Source: Pseudomonas subflava (lineage in GTDB: Bacteria > Pseudomonadota > Gammaproteobacteria > Pseudomonadales > Pseudomonadaceae). Taken from it: a stretch of 64,000 nt of DNA. The notes below the pieces were generated by a model, which worked only from the letters and a program-made list of their open reading frames with translations, searched no databases and was not told the origin of the DNA. Positions 1 to 11,847 of the stretch are shown one piece after another. The DNA lies in assembly GCF_023823685.1 (NCBI RefSeq), contig NZ_JAMXBF010000007.1, positions 1 to 64,000 on the forward strand. The letters are read 5' to 3'. The translations under genes were made by a program, and so were the position numbers. Position 1 is the first letter of the stretch, and every line of letters starts with the position of its first letter.

Positions 1-47
1 CATTATAAGGACCTAATTCCGGCCGTCAACTCCTTTCTGAAAAGAAA

Positions 48-1247
48 TTACTCGGCCTTCAGCGAGATGCGCGCAAAGGCTTTCTTGCCCGCCTGGCAGA
101 CATGACTGGATCCCAGCTTGAACAAAAACATCCGGTCTACCACCTCGCCATCCACCTTCACACTGCCGGCATTCAAGAGATCGCGAGCTGCAGCTGCGTT
201 CTTCACAAGGCCAGCCTTATTAAGGACGGAAGAGATCGGCATATCTTCTATAGATAGCAGCTCGACCTCAGGCAGATCGTCCGGCAGCTCGCCATCCTTC
301 AGGCGATTGCCCGCGGAGCGGTGCGCACCTGCCGCAGCCTCTTCGCCATGGAAGCGAGCGACGATCTCTTCGGCCAGCTTGATCTTGATATCGCGTGGGT
401 TGGCGCCATTGACCACATCGACCTTGAACTGCTCGATCTCTTCCATGGAGCGGAAACTCAGCAGCTCAAAGTAGCGCCACATCAGCGAATCAGGCATGGA
501 CACCAGCTTGGTGTACATCACGCCAGGCGCCTCCTGGATGCCGACATAGTTGCCCAGCGACTTGGACATCTTCTTAACGCCATCCAATCCCTCGAGCAGC
601 GGCATGGTGACGATGCACTGGGACGACTGGCCGTAGGCACGCTGCAACTCGCGCCCCATCAGCAGGTTGAACTTCTGGTCGGTGCCACCGAGCTCTACGT
701 CGGCACGCAGGGCGACCGAGTCGTAGCCCTGCACCAGCGGATAGAGGAACTCATGGATGGCGATTGGCTGGTTACCCTCGTAGCGCTTCTGGAAGTCGTC
801 GCGCTCGAGCATCCGCGCCACCGTGTACTGAGAGGCCAGGCGAATGAAATCGGCCGGGGTCAGCTTGTCCATCCAGGTCGAGTTGAACGCAACCTCGGTC
901 TTAGCGGGATCGAGGATCTTGAACACCTGCGCCTTATAGGTCTCGGCGTTATCCAGAACCTGCTCACGGGTCAGCGGCGGACGGGTCGCGCTCTTGCCGC
1001 TGGGATCGCCGATCATTCCGGTGAAGTCGCCGATCAGAAAAACCACCTGATGGCCCAGCTCCTGAAACTGGCGCAGCTTATTAATAAGCACGGTATGCCC
1101 CAGGTGTAGGTCGGGCGCTGTCGGGTCGAACCCCGCCTTGATGCGCAGCGGCTCGCCGCGCTTGAGCTTCTCAACCAGCTCGGACTCGACCAGAACTTCC
1201 TCTGCGCCGCGCTTGATCAGCGCCAGCTGCTCTTCAACCGACTTCAT
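48..1247 (-). CDS. tyrS: Tyrosyl-tRNA synthetase
   Basis: Charges tRNA-Tyr with tyrosine in the cytoplasm. It is a class I synthetase of 399 residues. The Rossmann catalytic domain carries an HLGH version of the HIGH motif at residues 48-51 and KMSKS near residue 228. An S4 RNA-binding domain closes the C-terminus ([21 protein letters not shown]). The frame extends 20 codons upstream, but the start at MKSVEEQ is chosen because the family begins there as I remember it. Its position next to the M23 peptidase and anmK matches the P. aeruginosa tyrZ-type gene (PA0668) rather than the second tyrS of that species. It is divergently transcribed from the peptidase. Identity is secure; the tyrS/tyrZ subtype is inferred from context. 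Confidence 0.97.
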   Translation of the reverse strand: MKSVEEQLALIKRGAEEVLVESELVEKLKRGEPLRIKAGFDPTAPDLHLGHTVLINKLRQFQELGHQVVFLIGDFTGMIGDPSGKSATRPPLTREQVLDNAETYKAQVFKILDPAKTEVAFNSTWMDKLTPADFIRLASQYTVARMLERDDFQKRYEGNQPIAIHEFLYPLVQGYDSVALRADVELGGTDQKFNLLMGRELQRAYGQSSQCIVTMPLLEGLDGVKKMSKSLGNYVGIQEAPGVMYTKLVSMPDSLMWRYFELLSFRSMEEIEQFKVDVVNGANPRDIKIKLAEEIVARFHGEEAAAGAHRSAGNRLKDGELPDDLPEVELLSIEDMPISSVLNKAGLVKNAAAARDLLNAGSVKVDGEVVDRMFLFKLGSSHVCQAGKKAFARISLKAE

Positions 1248-1285
1248 GACAGGACTCATGCCACTCGCAAACGAAAAAGGAGCCA

Positions 1286-1313
1286 ACCATACAAGATCAG
1301 CGCCCAATTACAA
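1286..1313 (-). promoter_or_regulatory. Possible sigma-70 promoter for tyrS
   Basis: Read on the minus strand, TTGTAA (1313-1308) and TATGGT (1291-1286) are separated by 16 bases and lie about 40 bases upstream of the chosen tyrS start. The hexamers are only moderately close to consensus, so this is a pattern-based suggestion. Confidence 0.35.
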
Positions 1314-1349
1314 GCAGCCAACGGATCGACCAATAGCCGCCCTTAAGGG

Positions 1350-1378
1350 TTGCCTATAGGTTTTTTTGATTATATTTT
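1350..1378 (+). promoter_or_regulatory. Possible sigma-70 promoter for the M23 peptidase gene
   Basis: TTGCCT (1350-1355) is followed after 17 bases by TATTTT (1373-1378), inside a short AT-rich patch (1361-1378) that stands out from its GC-rich surroundings. It lies about 40 bases upstream of the peptidase start. An overlapping TATATT at 1371 would give a short 15-base spacer. Confidence 0.35.
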
Positions 1379-1415
1379 AGACAGTTAATGCACCCTTCAA
1401 GAAACACCCTGAGCC

Positions 1416-3906
<2,491 letters not shown>

Positions 3907-3925
3907 ACAGGCTCGAGCAGAAACG

Positions 3926-3954
3926 AAAAAGCCGCGCGGATGCGCGGCTTTTCT
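3926..3954. terminator. Bidirectional intrinsic terminator (anmK / erpA)
   Basis: A 7-bp GC stem (GCCGCGC 3931-3937 with GCGCGGC 3942-3948) has an A-run on the left and a T-run on the right. It can therefore stop transcription from anmK (plus) and from erpA (minus), which converge here. Confidence 0.85.
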
Positions 3955-3968
3955 TCTACGGAGGCGAT

Positions 3969-4319
3969 TCAGATCGAGAAGGACGAACCGCAACCGCACG
4001 TCGTGCTGGCGTTGGGGTTATTGATCACGAAGCGCGAACCTTCCAGACCTTCCTGGTAATCCACTTCGGCGCCGGCCAGATACTGGAAGCTCATCGGGTC
4101 GACCACCAGGCTGACGCCCTCGCGCTCGACGATGGTGTCGTCATCGGCCACGTCCTCATCGAAGGTGAAGCCGTACTGGAAACCGGAGCAGCCGCCACCG
4201 GTGACGAACACCCGCAGCTTCAGGCGCGGATTGCCCTCTTCATCGACCAGGCTCTTCACCTTGTTCGCCGCGCCCTGGGTGAAGATCAGGGGGGTTGGAG
4301 TGAAGGACTCGACGCTCAT
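3969..4319 (-). CDS. erpA: A-type iron-sulfur insertion protein
   Basis: Carries Fe-S clusters to target apo-proteins, including enzymes of isoprenoid synthesis. It has 116 residues. The three cluster-binding cysteines of A-type carriers are visible: one in [11 protein letters not shown] and two in the C-terminal [11 protein letters not shown]. The N-terminal [16 protein letters not shown] is typical of ErpA rather than IscA, and the gene stands alone rather than in an isc operon. GGGAGA lies about 9 bases before the ATG. It converges on anmK across a shared terminator. Confidence 0.95.
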   Translation of the reverse strand: MSVESFTPTPLIFTQGAANKVKSLVDEEGNPRLKLRVFVTGGGCSGFQYGFTFDEDVADDDTIVEREGVSLVVDPMSFQYLAGAEVDYQEGLEGSRFVINNPNASTTCGCGSSFSI

Positions 4320-4483
4320 CTTGCTGTTCTCCCGGCGCCAGGCGCCTGCTTACGTACCACACGGGCGGCGATTATCCGCTTACCCGAGCAAATTGGTCAA
4401 TTATTGCGCGACACGGGCACGCCCTTGTCTGCTTAGATGGGCGCACCCACGGCGAATTCAAGTCGCCGCGGGCGGCGTCTCGG

Positions 4484-5518
4484 TCAGGGCAGCAGCGCGG
4501 CGTGGGACAGGCCCAGGCGCTCGTCCAGGCCGAAGAGGATGTTCATGTTCTGCACGGCCTGGCCGGACGCGCCCTTGACCAGGTTGTCGATGGCCGACAA
4601 CACCACCACCAGCTCGCCGCCCTGCGGGCGATGCACGGCAATGCGGCAGACGTTGGCGCCGCGCACGCTGCGGGTCTCCGGATGGCTGCCTGCCGGCATC
4701 ACGTCGACGAAGGGCTCGTTGGCATAGCGCTGCTCGAACAGGGCCTGCAGGTCCACACCACGGTCGGCGACGGTGGCGTAGAGGGTGGCGTGGATGCCGC
4801 GAATCATCGGCGCCAGGTGCGGCACGAAGGTCAGGCCGACCTGGCCACCCGCGGCGCGGCGCAGGCCCTGGCTGATTTCCGGCAGGTGGCGGTGCCCCTT
4901 GACCGAGTAGGCCATCATGCTCTCACTGGCCTCGCATAGCAGCGAGCCGACCTTGGCGCCACGACCGGCGCCGCTGACGCCGGAAGCGCAGTTGGCGATC
5001 AGACGGCTCGGGTCGGCCAGGCCGGCTTCGAGCAGCGGGATCAGGCCGAGCTGGGTCGCGGTCGGGTAGCAGCCCGGCACTGCGATCAGGCGCGCACCCT
5101 TGATCGCCTCGCGGTTGACCTCCGGCAGGCCGTACACGGCCTCGGGCAGCAGCTCCGGTGCGCCATGCGGTTGGCCGTACCATTGGGCCCACTCCTCGGC
5201 GTCCTGCAGGCGGAAGTCGGCGGACAGGTCGATGACCTTGGTACCAGCCGCCAGCAGCTCGCCGGCCAGGGCATGGGCCACGCCGTGCGGTGTGGCGAAG
5301 AACACCACGTCGCAGGCGCCCAGGGTCGCCACGTCCGGCACGCTGAAGGCCAGCTCGTCATAGTGGCCGCGCAGGTTGGGGTACATGTCGGCGACCTTGA
5401 CCCCGGCCTCGGAGCGCGAGGTGATCACCGCCACTTCCGCCTGCGGGTGCTGAGCCAGCAGGCGCAGCAGTTCCACTCCGGTGTAACCCGTGCCGCCGAC
5501 GATTCCGACCTTGACCAT
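4484..5518 (-). CDS. argC: N-acetyl-gamma-glutamyl-phosphate reductase
   Basis: Third step of arginine synthesis: NADPH-dependent reduction of N-acetylglutamyl-phosphate to the semialdehyde. It has 344 residues from [14 protein letters not shown], a clear NAD(P)-binding Rossmann start. The catalytic cysteine is Cys150 in [13 protein letters not shown], and GHRHLPEI plus [12 protein letters not shown] mark the C-terminal domain. The frame stays open 38 codons upstream, but the start is fixed by the Rossmann motif and a GGGGGG-type ribosome site just before the ATG. It is divergent from hemJ. In P. aeruginosa two small genes lie between erpA and argC; here only about 165 bases do. Confidence 0.97.
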   Translation of the reverse strand: MVKVGIVGGTGYTGVELLRLLAQHPQAEVAVITSRSEAGVKVADMYPNLRGHYDELAFSVPDVATLGACDVVFFATPHGVAHALAGELLAAGTKVIDLSADFRLQDAEEWAQWYGQPHGAPELLPEAVYGLPEVNREAIKGARLIAVPGCYPTATQLGLIPLLEAGLADPSRLIANCASGVSGAGRGAKVGSLLCEASESMMAYSVKGHRHLPEISQGLRRAAGGQVGLTFVPHLAPMIRGIHATLYATVADRGVDLQALFEQRYANEPFVDVMPAGSHPETRSVRGANVCRIAVHRPQGGELVVVLSAIDNLVKGASGQAVQNMNILFGLDERLGLSHAALLP

Positions 5519-5739
5519 TGCATACCCCCCGCTGCGTGACCGTTGAGAAAGGCTGCGATGATAAGTCGCCCGGCAGCCGCGGCCAACCTCGAAGCCTGCG
5601 CGCCGACCACCCATTCGGCCAAGCGGCGGCATGCGTCAATCCATTTCGACGCTGATCCACCTAGGTTCCCGTACGCAGGTGACGCGCGGGGGCGGCTTTC
5701 TCTACTATCGACGACAAATCTCCCGCCGGATGCCATCCA

Positions 5740-6165
5740 ATGCTCTATCTCTGGGTCAAGGCCCTGCACATCATCGCCCTGGTCTGCTGGTTCGCCGGCC
5801 TGTTCTATCTGCCGCGCCTGTTCGTCTACCACGCCATGGCCGAGGATCAGCCCAGCCGCGAGCGCTTCTGCGTCATGGAGCGCAAGCTCTACCGCGGCAT
5901 CATGAACCCCTCGATGATCGCCACCCTGCTGTTCGGCGCCTGGATGCTCTACCTCAATCCGGCCTGGCTGAAGATGGGCTGGCTGCACGCCAAGCTGCTG
6001 CTGGTGGTACTGCTGGTCGGCTATCACCATGTCTGCGGCGCCCAGCTCAAGCGCTTCGCCCGCGGCGAGAATGCCCGCGGCCACGTGTTCTACCGCTGGT
6101 TCAACGAGGTGCCGGTGCTGTTTCTGCTGGCCATCGTGATCCTGGTGGTGGTGAAACCCTTCTGA
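5740..6165 (+). CDS. hemJ: Protoporphyrinogen IX oxidase, HemJ type
   Basis: Inner-membrane enzyme that oxidises protoporphyrinogen IX to protoporphyrin IX, the penultimate haem step in bacteria lacking HemG/HemY. It has 141 residues with four predicted membrane segments (about 1-22, 55-75, 82-100 and 120-138). Conserved features include the early histidine in KALHIIALVCWFAG, the YLPRLFVYH loop and the lysine in WLHAKLLLVVLL. The ORF starts at MLYLWVKALH with GGATG 8-10 bases upstream. It is followed after 20 bases by the nitronate-monooxygenase-like gene, suggesting co-transcription. Confidence 0.92.
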   Translation: MLYLWVKALHIIALVCWFAGLFYLPRLFVYHAMAEDQPSRERFCVMERKLYRGIMNPSMIATLLFGAWMLYLNPAWLKMGWLHAKLLLVVLLVGYHHVCGAQLKRFARGENARGHVFYRWFNEVPVLFLLAIVILVVVKPF

Positions 6166-6185
6166 TAACGACGAGAGGAAAGACC

Positions 6186-7148
6186 ATGTCCCTGCCCGCC
6201 CTGCTCGACCAACGTCTGCGCCTGCCGGTGGTCGCCGCGCCGATGTTCCTGGTGTCCAACCCGCAGCTGGTACTGGCCTGCTGCCAGAGCGGAATCGTCG
6301 GCAGCTTCCCGGCGCTGAACCAGCGCGAAAGCAGCGGCTTCAAGGCCTGGCTGGAGGAGATCGAGGCCGGCCTGACGCCGGACTCGGCGCCCTACGCGGT
6401 CAACCTCATCGTGCACGGCAGCAATCCGCGTCTGCAGGCCGACCTGGCGATCTGCGTCGAACACAAGGTACCGGTGGTGATCACCAGCCTCGGCGCGGTC
6501 AAGGAAGTGGTCGACGCCGTGCACAGCTACGGTGGCCTGGTGTTCCACGACGTCACCACCCGCCGCCACGCGGAGAAGGCCGCCGAAGCCGGGGTCGACG
6601 GCCTGATCGCGGTAGCCGCCGGAGCCGGCGGGCATGCCGGCACCTGGAGCCCGTTCGCCCTGGTCGCCGAGATCCGCCAGTTCTTCGACAAGACCCTGCT
6701 GCTCTCCGGTTGCCTCAACCATGGCCACGAGATCCTCGCCGCCCAACTGCTCGGTGCCGATCTGGCCTACATGGGCACGCGCTTCATCGCTACCCGCGAG
6801 AGCGCGGCCGATACCGACTACAAGCAGATGATCCTCGGCGCCCGCGCCGCCGACATCGTGCACACCCCGGCCGTGTCGGGCGTGCCCGCCAGCTTCATGC
6901 GCCAGAGTCTGGAGAAGGCCGGCTACGACCTGCAGCGCCTGCAGGACAAGGGCGACGTCAACTACGGCGAAAAGCTCAAGCCGATCAGCGACGAGGCCAA
7001 GGCGTGGAAGACCGTGTGGTCGGCCGGCCAGGGCGTCGGCGGCATCGACGACCTGCCCTCGGTGGCCGAGCTGGTCGCCCGACTGGATGCCGAATACCGC
7101 GCCGCCCAGGGCCATTCCGCGCAACTGGTCCAGCGCTGGCCGCGCTGA
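6186..7148 (+). CDS. Nitronate monooxygenase / FMN-dependent 2-nitropropane dioxygenase family
   Basis: Flavin enzyme of 320 residues with a TIM-barrel layout: N-terminal PVVAAPMFLVSNPQLV, VPVVITSLG, the phosphate-binding GAGGHAGTW, and LLSGCLNHGHEIL followed by ADLAYMGTRFIAT. These are the usual FMN-binding strands of the nitronate monooxygenase/enoyl-reductase-like family. The start is the ATG at 6186, preceded by a good AGAGGAAA site; a longer upstream extension overlaps hemJ in another frame and is not real. The physiological substrate is unknown, and members detoxify alkyl nitronates. It corresponds in context to PA0660. Confidence 0.88.
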   Translation: MSLPALLDQRLRLPVVAAPMFLVSNPQLVLACCQSGIVGSFPALNQRESSGFKAWLEEIEAGLTPDSAPYAVNLIVHGSNPRLQADLAICVEHKVPVVITSLGAVKEVVDAVHSYGGLVFHDVTTRRHAEKAAEAGVDGLIAVAAGAGGHAGTWSPFALVAEIRQFFDKTLLLSGCLNHGHEILAAQLLGADLAYMGTRFIATRESAADTDYKQMILGARAADIVHTPAVSGVPASFMRQSLEKAGYDLQRLQDKGDVNYGEKLKPISDEAKAWKTVWSAGQGVGGIDDLPSVAELVARLDAEYRAAQGHSAQLVQRWPR

Positions 7149-7232
7149 CGGGATTGCGCGGCCGTTCGCTTGTCCACCCGCAGCGAAGCCCCTAGGCTCT
7201 AGCCCACCAATGACGTAACAGGGATGCACGCA

Positions 7233-8219
7233 ATGACCCAAGCCCGCTACAAGATCGTCTTCGACGGTCAACTGATGCCGGAAATGGCGCTCGACACAGT
7301 GAAGAGCAACCTGGCTCGCCTGTTCAAGAGCGACCAGAGCAAGATCGAAGCGCTGTTCACCGGCTCGCCGGTAGCCCTCAAGCGCGACCTGGCCGAAGCC
7401 GAGGCGGACAGGTACCTGGCCGCGCTGCAGCAGGCCGGCGCCCGGGTACGCAAGGAGCAGGACATTGCCGCGGGCCTGAGCCTGGTCGAGCATGACGACG
7501 AAGCCGACTCACCCGCAGCCAGCACCGAGACCATGACCTGCCCCAAGTGCGGTCACCAGCAGACCCAGGCGGCCGAGTGCGCGGCCTGTGGGGTCATCAT
7601 CGAGAAGTATCTCGCGCGCCTGGCAGAGCTGGCAGTAAACGCGCCTGCCGTGACCGCGACGGAAACGCCCTCGCCCTACAGTACTCCCAAGTCGGAAGTC
7701 GGTAGCGGCCAAGCGGAAGTCGGCGAGCTGAAAGTCCTTACCGTCAACGGCCGTATCGGGCGGCTCCGCTACCTCGGCTGGTCCATGGGTCTGCTGCTGC
7801 TCGCCACGCTCGCCTATGCCCTCGCCGCCGGCGTGATGGCTCTCGCGCCCATCGTCGGCAGCCTGCTGATGATTCCGGTGGCGATCGGCACCATTGTGGT
7901 CAGCGTGATGATCGGTGTGCAGCGCCTGCACGATATCGGTTGGTCGGGCTGGCTCTGGCTGCTCAACTTCGTGCCGATCGTCGGCACCATCTTCATGCTG
8001 CTGACGCTGGTCGTGCCCGGCACTCCCGACGCCAACCGCTATGGCCCGCCGCCGCCCGCCAACAGCCGCGGTGTGGTCGTCATGGCCTGGGGCGGCCTGC
8101 TGCTGTGGATCGTGGCCGTCGTCGGCATCCTCGCCGCCGTCGCCATTCCGGCCTATCAGGAATACGTCCAGCGTGCCCAGGACGCCCAGCAGTTCCAGAT
8201 GCCTCAGGTCGAGGAGTAA
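7233..8219 (+). CDS. DUF805 membrane protein with an internal zinc ribbon
   Basis: Protein of 328 residues of unknown function. The N-terminal about 85 residues form a soluble domain (FDGQLMPEMALDTVKSNLARLF). A zinc ribbon follows (CPKCGHQQ then CAACGVIIEKYL, four cysteines). The C-terminal DUF805 region has four hydrophobic segments and the family signature RLHDIGWSGW ending in PGTPDANRYGPPP. A last membrane helix (AVVGILAAVAIPAYQEY) resembles a type IV pilin/minor pilin start. The ATG at 7233 fits the AACAGGGA site better than the ATG at 7224. The SDR gene starts two bases after its stop. Role not recognised. Confidence 0.82.
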   Translation: MTQARYKIVFDGQLMPEMALDTVKSNLARLFKSDQSKIEALFTGSPVALKRDLAEAEADRYLAALQQAGARVRKEQDIAAGLSLVEHDDEADSPAASTETMTCPKCGHQQTQAAECAACGVIIEKYLARLAELAVNAPAVTATETPSPYSTPKSEVGSGQAEVGELKVLTVNGRIGRLRYLGWSMGLLLLATLAYALAAGVMALAPIVGSLLMIPVAIGTIVVSVMIGVQRLHDIGWSGWLWLLNFVPIVGTIFMLLTLVVPGTPDANRYGPPPPANSRGVVVMAWGGLLLWIVAVVGILAAVAIPAYQEYVQRAQDAQQFQMPQVEE

Positions 8220-8221
8220 GC

Positions 8222-9028
8222 GTGAGCGGCCATGCCCTGATTACCGGTGCCTCCAGCGGCCTGGGCCTGGCCCTGGCCGAGGCGCTGGCCCGGCGCGGGC
8301 GCAACCTGCTCCTGGTGGCGCGCCAGCGCGATGCGCTGGAGAGCATCGCATGCGAGCTGAGCCAGCGCTTCGGCGTCGAAGCGCTGTTTCGCGTCTGCGA
8401 CCTGACCGAGCCGCTGCAACTCACCGGCCTGATTCAGGAGCTGGAACAGGGCGAGCGACATATCGACCTGCTGGTGAACAACGCCGGCATCGGCAGCGCC
8501 GGGCTGTTCGTCGAGCAGGACTGGATGCGCGAGCAGGAGCTGATCGAGCTCAACGTGCTGGCCGTCGCCCGCCTCTGCCATGCCCTCGGCGCCGACATGA
8601 AGCGCCGCGGTAGTGGACAGATCCTCAACGTCGCATCCCTGGCGGCCTTCCAGCCGGGGCCGCTGATGAGCAACTACTTTGCCAGCAAGGCCTACGTGCT
8701 GTACCTCTCCGAGGCGCTGCGCTGCGAACTGGCGCCCTTCGGCGTGAAGGTCTCGGCGCTCTGCCCGGGGCCGGTGGCCACCGCCTTCTTCCGCCGCGCA
8801 CAACTGTACAGCGGCGGCCTGGAGCGCCATCAGCAACTGGCCAATCCCGAGGAGATCGCGCTGATCGCCATGCGCGGCCTGGAGCGCAACCGCGCCATCA
8901 TCATCCCCGGCTGGTGCCACCGCCTGCTGCCTCAGCTGCTGCGCCTGACGCCACGGGCGCTGGTACGACGCATCGCCATGCGCATGGTGCGCCCGCTGCT
9001 GCCACGCACGGGCATCGATCAGGCCTAG
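8222..9028 (+). CDS. Short-chain dehydrogenase/reductase (SDR)
   Basis: Classical SDR of 268 residues. Cofactor motif TGASSGLG sits at the N-terminus, followed by LLVNNAGIG, the catalytic serine in VASLAAFQ and the YxxxK pair in YFASKAYV. The start is GTG two bases after the upstream stop codon, because the Rossmann motif begins only eight residues later and no ATG is available. The R-rich C-terminal tail may contact the membrane. It is translationally coupled to the DUF805 gene. The substrate cannot be predicted. It converges on the AAA ATPase gene with a 22-base gap. Confidence 0.9.
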   Translation: MSGHALITGASSGLGLALAEALARRGRNLLLVARQRDALESIACELSQRFGVEALFRVCDLTEPLQLTGLIQELEQGERHIDLLVNNAGIGSAGLFVEQDWMREQELIELNVLAVARLCHALGADMKRRGSGQILNVASLAAFQPGPLMSNYFASKAYVLYLSEALRCELAPFGVKVSALCPGPVATAFFRRAQLYSGGLERHQQLANPEEIALIAMRGLERNRAIIIPGWCHRLLPQLLRLTPRALVRRIAMRMVRPLLPRTGIDQA

Positions 9029-9050
9029 CGGGCCGTTGAAAAGCCACCTG

Positions 9051-10532
9051 CTAACCGGCATTCACCGTGCGCCCGTCGGCCCAGGCACGTAACGACGCCA
9101 GGCGTTCGGCCATCACCACCGACAGCGGCGCCGTGCCCTGGATATGGATCAGCAACAATGCCTGGTCGACGGCCTGCTGACGGGCCTGGGCGGCGTACAG
9201 CGCGCTGACCACCACCTGTTCGATCTCTGCACCGGAGAAACCGTCGCAGGCCGCCGCCAGAGCAGGCAGGTCGAACTGCGCCGGGTCCAGCTCGCGGCGG
9301 CGCAGGTGGATGGCGAAGATCTCGGCGCGCACTTCGGCATCTGGCAGGTCGACGAAGAACAGCTCGTCGAAACGCCCTTTGCGCACCAGCTCCGGCGGCA
9401 AGCGGTCGATGACGTTCGCGGTGGCGACCATGAACACCGGCGCCTTGCGTTCGGCCATCCAGGTCAGCAGTGTGCCGAGCACCCGCTGGCTGACGCCGTC
9501 GTCGTTGCTGCCGGTGGCCAGGCCCTTCTCGATCTCGTCCATCCACAGCACGCAGGGTGCCATCTGCTCGGCCATTTTCAGCGCCTCGCGCAGGTTGCGC
9601 TCGGTCTCGCCGAAGAACTTGTTGTACAGGCTGGCAAAGTCCAGGCGCAGCAGCGGTAGCCCCCACAGGCCGGCGACCGCCTTGGCCGCCAGGCTCTTGC
9701 CGCCACCCTGCACGCCGACCAGCAGCATGCCGCGCGGCAGATCGACGCCCTTGCCGCCAGCGAAGATCTCCTGCCGCTCGCCCAACCAGCGCTTGAGGTT
9801 GGCCAGGCCACCGACCTCGGCGAAGCGCGCCGTGTCGTGTTCGAAACTGAGCACGCCCTCCAGGTCGAGCAGCTGGAACTTGGCCTTGTTCAACTCTGGC
9901 AGGTCTTCCTGGGTAATCGCGCCGTCATCGCAGATCAGGTTGCGCGCCAGCGCCCGCGCTTCGGCGTGGCTCATGCCGCGCAGGTTCTTCACCACCTGCT
10001 GCAGGGTACGGTTGTCGGTGCGCACCCGCGCGCCGCGGTTGCGCTCGCTCCAGCGGGTGGCCTCCTCGCGGACGATGGCCAGCAGCTCTTCCTCGGTCGG
10101 CAGCGCCAAGCTGAAACGCGCGGCGTAGCGCTGCACCTCGGCCGGCAGCTTTAGGCCATGGGACACCAGCACCAGGGTCGGCTTGTGCGGCGCCTCGCTC
10201 ATGGCGATCTCCTTGAGCAGGCGCACCAGCTTGGGGTTGTCGACCATGAACGGGTGCAGGTCGCACATCACATAGAGATTAGGCGTCGGGTCGGCCTTGA
10301 TCAGGCGCAGCGCCTGCTCCGGCTCGCGGCTGTCCAGCTCGCCCACCGGCTCGCCGCCGAAGCCCAGGCGCTGCAGCCCCTCGGTCACCGCCCAGGTGTA
10401 GATGCCGAGGCCGCGCTTGATCGCCAGCGAGGTCAGGGTCTCCAGCACCCGCGGTTCGTCCCAGGACTCGATCACCACCAGCTTGACGCGGGATTCCAGC
10501 ACCAGCCCCAGATCGTGTACGTCGTTCTTCAC
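9051..10532 (-). CDS. AAA+ ATPase, Ycf46-like
   Basis: 493-residue ATPase. The N-terminal half (about 1-230) matches the Ycf46 type of regulatory region (KLVVIESWDEPRVLETL). The AAA module follows: Walker A GVQGGGKS, Walker B VLWMDEIEKGL, sensor 1 in VATANVIDRLPPELVRKGRFDE with the arginine finger, and a C-terminal lid (DGFSGAEIEQVV). The Walker A has Q-G-G-G in place of the more common P-G-T-G. The protein is conserved among pseudomonads (PA0657 position). A molecular role is not established; unfoldase or remodelling activity is inferred from the fold. Confidence 0.85.
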   Translation of the reverse strand: MKNDVHDLGLVLESRVKLVVIESWDEPRVLETLTSLAIKRGLGIYTWAVTEGLQRLGFGGEPVGELDSREPEQALRLIKADPTPNLYVMCDLHPFMVDNPKLVRLLKEIAMSEAPHKPTLVLVSHGLKLPAEVQRYAARFSLALPTEEELLAIVREEATRWSERNRGARVRTDNRTLQQVVKNLRGMSHAEARALARNLICDDGAITQEDLPELNKAKFQLLDLEGVLSFEHDTARFAEVGGLANLKRWLGERQEIFAGGKGVDLPRGMLLVGVQGGGKSLAAKAVAGLWGLPLLRLDFASLYNKFFGETERNLREALKMAEQMAPCVLWMDEIEKGLATGSNDDGVSQRVLGTLLTWMAERKAPVFMVATANVIDRLPPELVRKGRFDELFFVDLPDAEVRAEIFAIHLRRRELDPAQFDLPALAAACDGFSGAEIEQVVVSALYAAQARQQAVDQALLLIHIQGTAPLSVVMAERLASLRAWADGRTVNAG

Positions 10533-10600
10533 ACTCGCTCCTTGTGATGCCCGCGGGCGCTATTAGACTCGCAGAATACCCAATGCCGCGGAGAGAGCCC

Positions 10601-10939
10601 ATGGACTGCCTGTTCTGTCGCATCGTCGCCGGCGAGATACCGGCACGCACGTTCTATGAGGACGACCGGGTGCTGGCCTTCCACGATACCGGCCCGCAGG
10701 CGCCGGTACATTTTCTGGTGATCCCCAGGCGTCACATCGCCAGCCTCGACCAGCTCACCGAGGACGACCGCGACCTGGCCGGGCACATCCTCTACACCGC
10801 CCAACGCCTGGCCACCGAGCAGGGCTGCGAGGCCGGCTTTCGCCTGGTGATGAACTGCAAGGAACTGGGCGGGCAGACGGTGCATCACATTCACATGCAC
10901 GTGCTCGGCCAGCGTCAGTTGCACTGGCCGCCCGGCTGA
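10601..10939 (+). CDS. HIT-family nucleotide hydrolase (HinT-like)
   Basis: Histidine-triad protein of 112 residues that hydrolyses purine nucleoside phosphoramidates (AMP-lysine type substrates). It starts [15 protein letters not shown], a hallmark N-terminus, and carries the triad HHIHMHVLG with the catalytic middle histidine. The ATG at 10601 is chosen over upstream ATGs because the family begins there and GGAGAGAG precedes it. It is divergent from the Ycf46-like gene. E. coli hinT is the closest named relative. Confidence 0.93.
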   Translation: MDCLFCRIVAGEIPARTFYEDDRVLAFHDTGPQAPVHFLVIPRRHIASLDQLTEDDRDLAGHILYTAQRLATEQGCEAGFRLVMNCKELGGQTVHHIHMHVLGQRQLHWPPG

Positions 10940-11075
10940 GCCGAGCCCACAACGAGCGCCACGCCGAACGCTTGAGCGCTGCCGGCCAGGCAGCTGCCGC
11001 TGCGGCCTCACGCCACGCGGCTTTCTGCCCGGGCAATCAGGTAAACTGCCACCGATGTTTTTCGTGGAGCCGGCC

Positions 11076-11723
11076 ATGACCAACGAACGCCAGTTTTCTC
11101 CCCTCGACCGCCTGCTGATGCAGGCCGACGCCGCCATGCGCACCCTGCTGCCGTTCAGCGGCGCGCCGGCGCGGCCATCGCCGGCCATCCTGCAGAACGC
11201 CTCCGCGCTGAGTGACGACGAGGCCCGCCACGTCGCAGGCCTGATGCGCATCAACCACACCGGCGAGGTCTGCGCCCAGGCGCTGTACCAGGGCCAGGCG
11301 CTGACCGCCAAGCTGCCGGAAGTGCGCAAGGCCATGGAGCACGCCGCCGACGAAGAGGTCGACCACCTGGCCTGGTGCGAGCAGCGCATCCGCGAGCTGG
11401 GCAGCCACCCGAGCGTGCTCAACCCACTGTTCTATGGCCTGTCCTTCGGCGTCGGCGCGGTCGCCGGGCTGATCAGCGACAAGGTCAGCCTGGGCTTCGT
11501 CGCCGCCACCGAGGACCAGGTGGTCAAGCATCTGGACGAGCACCTGGAGCAGATCCCAGCCGACGACGCCAAGACCCGCGCCATCCTCGAACAGATGCGC
11601 GAGGACGAGCAGCAGCATTCGACCAGCGCCCTGGAGGCCGGCGGCCTGCGCTTCCCGGCGCCGGTCAAGCTGGGCATGAGCCTGCTGTCCAAGGTGATGA
11701 CCAAAAGCACCTACCGCATCTAG
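11076..11723 (+). CDS. coq7: 3-demethoxyubiquinol 3-hydroxylase
   Basis: Di-iron hydroxylase for a late ring-modification step of ubiquinone synthesis. It has 215 residues. The ferritin-like iron ligands are visible in order: [39 protein letters not shown] and [12 protein letters not shown]. The start at MTNERQ is used because GTGGAG lies 6-7 bases before it; an upstream ATG at 11055 adds seven residues without a ribosome site. It is monocistronic and ends at a strong terminator. Confidence 0.95.
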   Translation: MTNERQFSPLDRLLMQADAAMRTLLPFSGAPARPSPAILQNASALSDDEARHVAGLMRINHTGEVCAQALYQGQALTAKLPEVRKAMEHAADEEVDHLAWCEQRIRELGSHPSVLNPLFYGLSFGVGAVAGLISDKVSLGFVAATEDQVVKHLDEHLEQIPADDAKTRAILEQMREDEQQHSTSALEAGGLRFPAPVKLGMSLLSKVMTKSTYRI

Positions 11724-11805
11724 AAGCTGCAGTCGCCTGATCGTCGGCCATGCCGCGTTGAAATTGGGCTCTAGCTCGGAAGACCATAGACAGGTTCTAA
11801 AAATG

Positions 11806-11834
11806 AAAAAGGGCGCCAGTCGGCGCCCTTTTTT
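11806..11834. terminator. Bidirectional intrinsic terminator (coq7 / speD)
   Basis: Perfect 7-bp stem GGGCGCC (11811-11817) with GGCGCCC (11822-11828), preceded by AAAAA and followed by TTTTTT. It lies between the convergent coq7 and speD genes and can serve both. Confidence 0.9.
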
Positions 11835-11847
11835 CGTTGCGGGATGA